A stretch of 64,000 nt of DNA. Source: Cantharellus purpuraceus (lineage: Eukaryota; Basidiomycota; Agaricomycetes; Cantharellales; Hydnaceae). Shown in pieces: positions 60,488 through 64,000 of the stretch. Under the pieces are notes generated by a model. It did no database searches. It saw nothing but the letters and a program-made list of their open reading frames with translations, and was not told where the DNA came from. The stretch spans positions 992,001 to 1,056,000 of the forward strand of contig JALBUN010000004.1 of assembly GCA_025174535.1 (NCBI GenBank), in the 5' to 3' direction. Numbering within the stretch: position 1 is the stretch's first letter; each line of letters opens with the position of its first letter. Both the position numbers and the translations under genes were made by a program.

Positions 60488-62789
60488 TCAGTGCAAGGGG
60501 GGAGGTTGCCCATCGCCAATGAGCGTATGCGCTCCCTTACTGGCGACCCCGTCGTAGACGACGAAGAGGTATGCGGGACCAGGAGGATAGACTCCGGCGT
60601 CGGGTGGTGCAGTAATGGTGAGCGTGTCACCGGACTCGGATTGGAGGAAGTCGAGATATACGAGACGAGTGTTTGCATGCATAGAGTGCGTCGAGAACCC
60701 TAGATCCATAAGCGACACTGGAGAAGCGTGGAAGCATGAGTATCAAAGTGTAGAAAACCTGATCGTTTCAGCTTACCCTTGATATTGGTCACATTCAATG
60801 ACGGCGGAACATCGACATGCAGGCGGAACAGCGTGCCATATCCAACAACCAGAGGAAGACCTGTGTAAGTTGGACGGGGAACACTCATGTACGGCGGACG
60901 CAGCCACTCCACTCTGTACTCTGTAGGGTATTTCTGGTTGATCCGATCCGCATTAGGGTTGCTTCCCGTAATCATCACATCACCATTGGGTGTCAGCGTC
61001 GCCACTGAGTGGTACAAGCGCGGAATATCACTCCGTACTCCCAACGTTGTGAATCGCTGCCCTTTTGGCTTGTCACCGGAATACAAAATAGGCGACAAGG
61101 CTGGACTGTCCGCGTTACTCGCTCCGACGGGGTCGAACACGCTGCCAAATCCACTGTACCCGGAACGAGCGCCGTTCATGATGACGATCTCACCAGTAGG
61201 GAGTAAAACGCCGTCAGGCATGACACGTGCGCCGTCAGGCATCGAATCATCCACAGTCCAGCCACTCGTGGTGCCGTCGCGGCTAATTTCAATGCGAGAG
61301 CACTGGCTCGAGGCCCCGTGTTGCGCCGAGTATTGCCAGTTGCACAAAGTGTCAGGTGCGTCGGAACCGCCACAAACGACAATGCGGGATGTGTAGTTGT
61401 CTGCTGAAGATAGAGGGAGTAGCGTGGCTGCCCCTGGCATAGGGTACGTGACACGGATACCGTTAGGAAGGTCGCTAACCGTATTTTCCTCCGCAAACGG
61501 TGGAGAGGCACCCCAATTGTAGAAGATCGACTGGGTGTTGGAGATGACAAAGGCGCGCTCGTTGGGGAGGGAAAACGCGTGCACGAACAAGTTCGCGTTA
61601 AGAGTGCGATTGAGGAAATCGAACGGGAATTTGGGAGGGCTGGAGGGTGAGGAAGGGAAGAAAGAGACTGTCGGCTCGTTGATTGAATGATTGTTCATGA
61701 AGACATTTTCATGTCCACCTCCGATGATAAATGCCGATCCATCCGTGACACGCAAGACGGTAGGATACCATCTTTTAACTTGCGTTGCGTTCACCATGTC
61801 TAGAAGGGTGCAGTCGGCAGCGTTGCCACCAAGACAAGGCTCAAAGATACGGAGAGTCTGTAAACCATTCTGGTCATGGTACTCGTTGGGGTCAGAGTCG
61901 AAGATGGCGGAAGGGTTGCCTCCGACGCTGAGAAGGGTACCGTTGGACAGGAAAGACCCGGATGCACAGAATGAGTTTGATAGCAAGGAAAATGGCGTGG
62001 TTTCGTCGGTGTTGATATCGTATAATACAGACCAAGCTGGACGACCGTCGATACTAGCATAGTTGTGCTCGACCTTGTCAAAGATGAGTGCGTGGGTCGG
62101 AGAAACAATGGTGACCTGCATGGCAGAGACGCCGCTCAAGCCTCTTTCGATCAAGCTCCAGCCCTGTGCCTCTTCCACCCTTCCAGGCCCGAATGAAAAG
62201 GAACTGAGAGTCACAACGAATGCGTCGACGTTGAAGCCGGTACCAGGGCTAATCGTAAGAGTGTAGGTGTCCAGCGGAAGCTGCAAATTGCTGAAGATTC
62301 TTTGCTGAACAAGTCGTGTAGCAGACGCAGTGTTGACATGCGCTGAGAGGATGGATGTACGGTTCGAAGAGTGGCTGGTCAAGGAAACCTAGTAGAGTGT
62401 CAACTGTAGCTGAAACCATCCCATGCCATATTACGCACCGTGGCTGGTCCATTGTCAGGTGCAGTGACACCAAACCATTCGATACCAGTGCCTCTGAACA
62501 CGAAGACAACAGAAGCCGAGGTGTCATTGGTGACGTGCAGTGTGTTGTTAACGGAACCGGGGTCAAAGATGCTCAGCCAGTTGCCATTATACTGGATGGC
62601 AGACGTGTTCGTGTCATCGACGGCTTGTGTCCCTATCGGAGCAAGGAAAGGCAAGAAGGGCTGACTGAAGTTGTACGCAGGTTGAGGGGGCAACGGGGGC
62701 GCCATTGCGTCACAGGAAGCATTCTGTGCAGCAACATTGGAGATCAACAAGGATCCCAACAGCGGTAGATATTTGCGAGAGAGCATCAT
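60488..62789 (-). CDS. Glyoxal-oxidase-type copper radical oxidase with extra N-terminal beta-sandwich module
   Basis: Secreted enzyme oxidising aldehydes to acids with production of H2O2, supplying extracellular peroxidases. Three exons (62789-62439, 62388-60777, 60717-60488) total 2193 bases, exactly 730 residues plus stop. Layout: signal peptide (residues 1-21); a module at about 60-178 with IQYNGNWLSIF, FRGTGIEWFGVTAPDNGPAT and LDTYTLTISPGTGFNVDAF; then the oxidase from about 193. Radical-site residues are in place: Cys near 258 (NSFCASGSF), Tyr near 325 (RWYPTVL), Tyr-His near 576-577 (RLYHSVAT) and the last His near 664 (GFSTHSMH). The front module resembles the ectodomain of many basidiomycete membrane proteins, not the WSC repeats found in other fused copper radical oxidases. 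A 5'-leader intron is probable at 62802-62864. Confidence 0.9.
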
Positions 62790-62801
62790 GCCGTGAAAGC
62801 A

Positions 62802-62864
62802 CTGAACAGCAATAATGGTTCATTAGAACACACACTCGGAGGGGACACTAGTTGAGAGACTCAC
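62802..62864 (-). other. Probable 5' UTR intron of the copper radical oxidase gene
   Basis: On the minus strand the segment starts GTGAGT and ends GTTCAG, 63 bases long, ending 12 bases before the start codon. It has no coding role, so the call rests on splice-site quality only. Confidence 0.55.
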
Positions 62865-62942
62865 GTGCAAGAATCCCCTAGAACAGCCTCTGCACAGAGC
62901 GCACGAAAAACGCACACAGAACAGAAACTCTTTCCCTTGGTC

Positions 62943-62953
62943 ATTTTATACTC
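62943..62953 (-). promoter_or_regulatory. TATA-like element of the copper radical oxidase gene
   Basis: Minus strand reads GTATAAAATG, about 155 bases before the start codon. With the leader intron, the mature 5' UTR would be short. Initiation is not shown by sequence. Confidence 0.5.
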
Positions 62954-64000
62954 GACTCGGTTAAAGTCACAAGGGACACGGACACCATCGAGTCCAAGAA
63001 TACAATAATTCAAACAGGGTCAATTACTTCTAGCGCTGATCGAAGTGTGCCAAATGTAAAAGGGGGAAGCGACCATTGGAATTCCAGGCGATCAATACGT
63101 CGGAAGATATTTTGTATAGAGTAGTAATCAGAGAACCGTACGCGCCAAGGATAATTCGACACATACAAAGAAACGCCCTCACACTGATGCGGGTTAGACT
63201 ACAAGAACCGGGAGACGAGCCTAGCCGTCTTCCAAAAAAAACTCTTCGGAAGGGCGAGTGGAGCAGAAACACCACCCCGCACCGTCCGGCGAACGCCCAA
63301 TGGTGTTAGTGGATCATCATCGTTTCATCCCTTGACAGTGCACGGTTAGAAGATGATCACGAGATCGTACATAATTCTCATTCGGCACTCTCCATACTCC
63401 AGCATTGGCTATACTTAACTTTTAATTCATTCTGTAGTTCCATTGTGCCAAGATGTCACATGTCACTGAAGAAAGGCTGAGCAGAATTTGAGCAGCCTAA
63501 GGAATACAGTATATAACTGAACATGATGTAATGATCACAATGTGCCAAGTTATATTCATTTACTTCGTGCCGCTCATAACCTGATATAGCATCCAGCTCG
63601 TCATTCATGTCGACCCGTCGTGTGTCCGAATTCGCGACCGTCAACTTTATAGAAGGATACAATAAGTGCGGGTCGTTTGGTCATAACCCATGGTATGCTG
63701 TTCGCAGAGGTTGAAGGAGCTCACCTTCCCATATGGCACTTACAACTGACTCCGTACACAGACCTGCTAAATGTATGCTTCGGGAACCGGATTTGTATGC
63801 TTCGGGAACCGGATTATGTAGAGCACGGAAATCACGTTGCGGTAAAGTTTGACATCGAAAGCACTATCATGCGATAGGCACCACTCACGACTGGACAGGC
63901 TCTACAATTTGCAATGAGGACGGGCTCTATATTTCACGTCACGCGCGAATCTGTTTCGTCACATTCTCAATTTGGTTACTCAACCTGCGGTCAGCCAACA
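62954..64000. other. Right-end intergenic region
   Basis: No gene was recognised between the copper radical oxidase promoter and the end of the window. Frames are short and show no motifs. A perfect 22-bp tandem duplication is the only structured element seen. Confidence 0.5.
63772..63815. repeat. Perfect 22-bp tandem duplication
   Basis: TGTATGCTTCGGGAACCGGA followed by TT is present twice in direct contact with no difference, indicating a recent slippage or duplication event. No gene overlaps it. Confidence 0.9.

Overview
The window looks like chromosomal DNA of a filamentous basidiomycete, probably an Agaricomycete. Genes are split by many 45-65 nt introns. The gene set combines eukaryotic housekeeping genes (Sin3, Listerin, Seh1, a U5 snRNP GYF protein, CTP synthase, a mitochondrial DEAD-box helicase, a sphingoid-base-phosphate phosphatase) with fungal secreted oxidases (a multicopper oxidase and a glyoxal-oxidase-type copper radical oxidase) and a DUF6534 membrane protein typical of mushrooms. 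All calls come from reading translations by eye; no database search was run. Exon joins were chosen by conserved protein motifs plus splice signals. Three models (bZIP, bHLH, glyoxal oxidase) and the helicase join to an exact multiple of three.

Layout. 1-7.3 kb (+): 3' part of SIN3, an aldehyde dehydrogenase, and a secreted multicopper oxidase with a TATA box and a perfect inverted repeat upstream. 8.0-14.9 kb (-): a DUF6534 seven-helix-type protein and two single-span membrane proteins. 14.9-18.5 kb: no gene seen, with a 21-bp minisatellite at its end. 18.5-40.5 kb is the dense part: helicase (+), CTP synthase (-), 2-hydroxyacid dehydrogenase (+), LTN1 (-), a decayed pseudogene (-), LIN1/CD2BP2 (+), SEH1 (-), a small conserved-looking protein (-), and a PAP2 lipid phosphatase (+). 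42.9-51.3 kb carries two transcription factors, a bZIP and a bHLH, separated by about 4.5 kb of decayed sequence with an imperfect duplicated repeat. 51.3-60.5 kb has no supportable gene and is rich in homopolymers and a 14-bp minisatellite. 60.5-62.8 kb (-) is a glyoxal oxidase carrying an extra N-terminal beta-sandwich-like module.

Functional links are limited, as expected for a eukaryotic chromosome. The secreted multicopper oxidase and copper radical oxidase fit an extracellular oxidative lifestyle on plant material, and the aldehyde dehydrogenase and 2-hydroxyacid dehydrogenase could act on aldehydes and oxo-acids inside the cell, but no co-regulated cluster is demonstrated. I found no convincing new multi-gene system. 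The observations most worth checking are the module fusion in the glyoxal oxidase, two GC-AG introns in the CTP synthase gene, the inverted repeat in front of the multicopper oxidase, and a duplicated repeat whose copies differ only by transitions, mostly at CpG.
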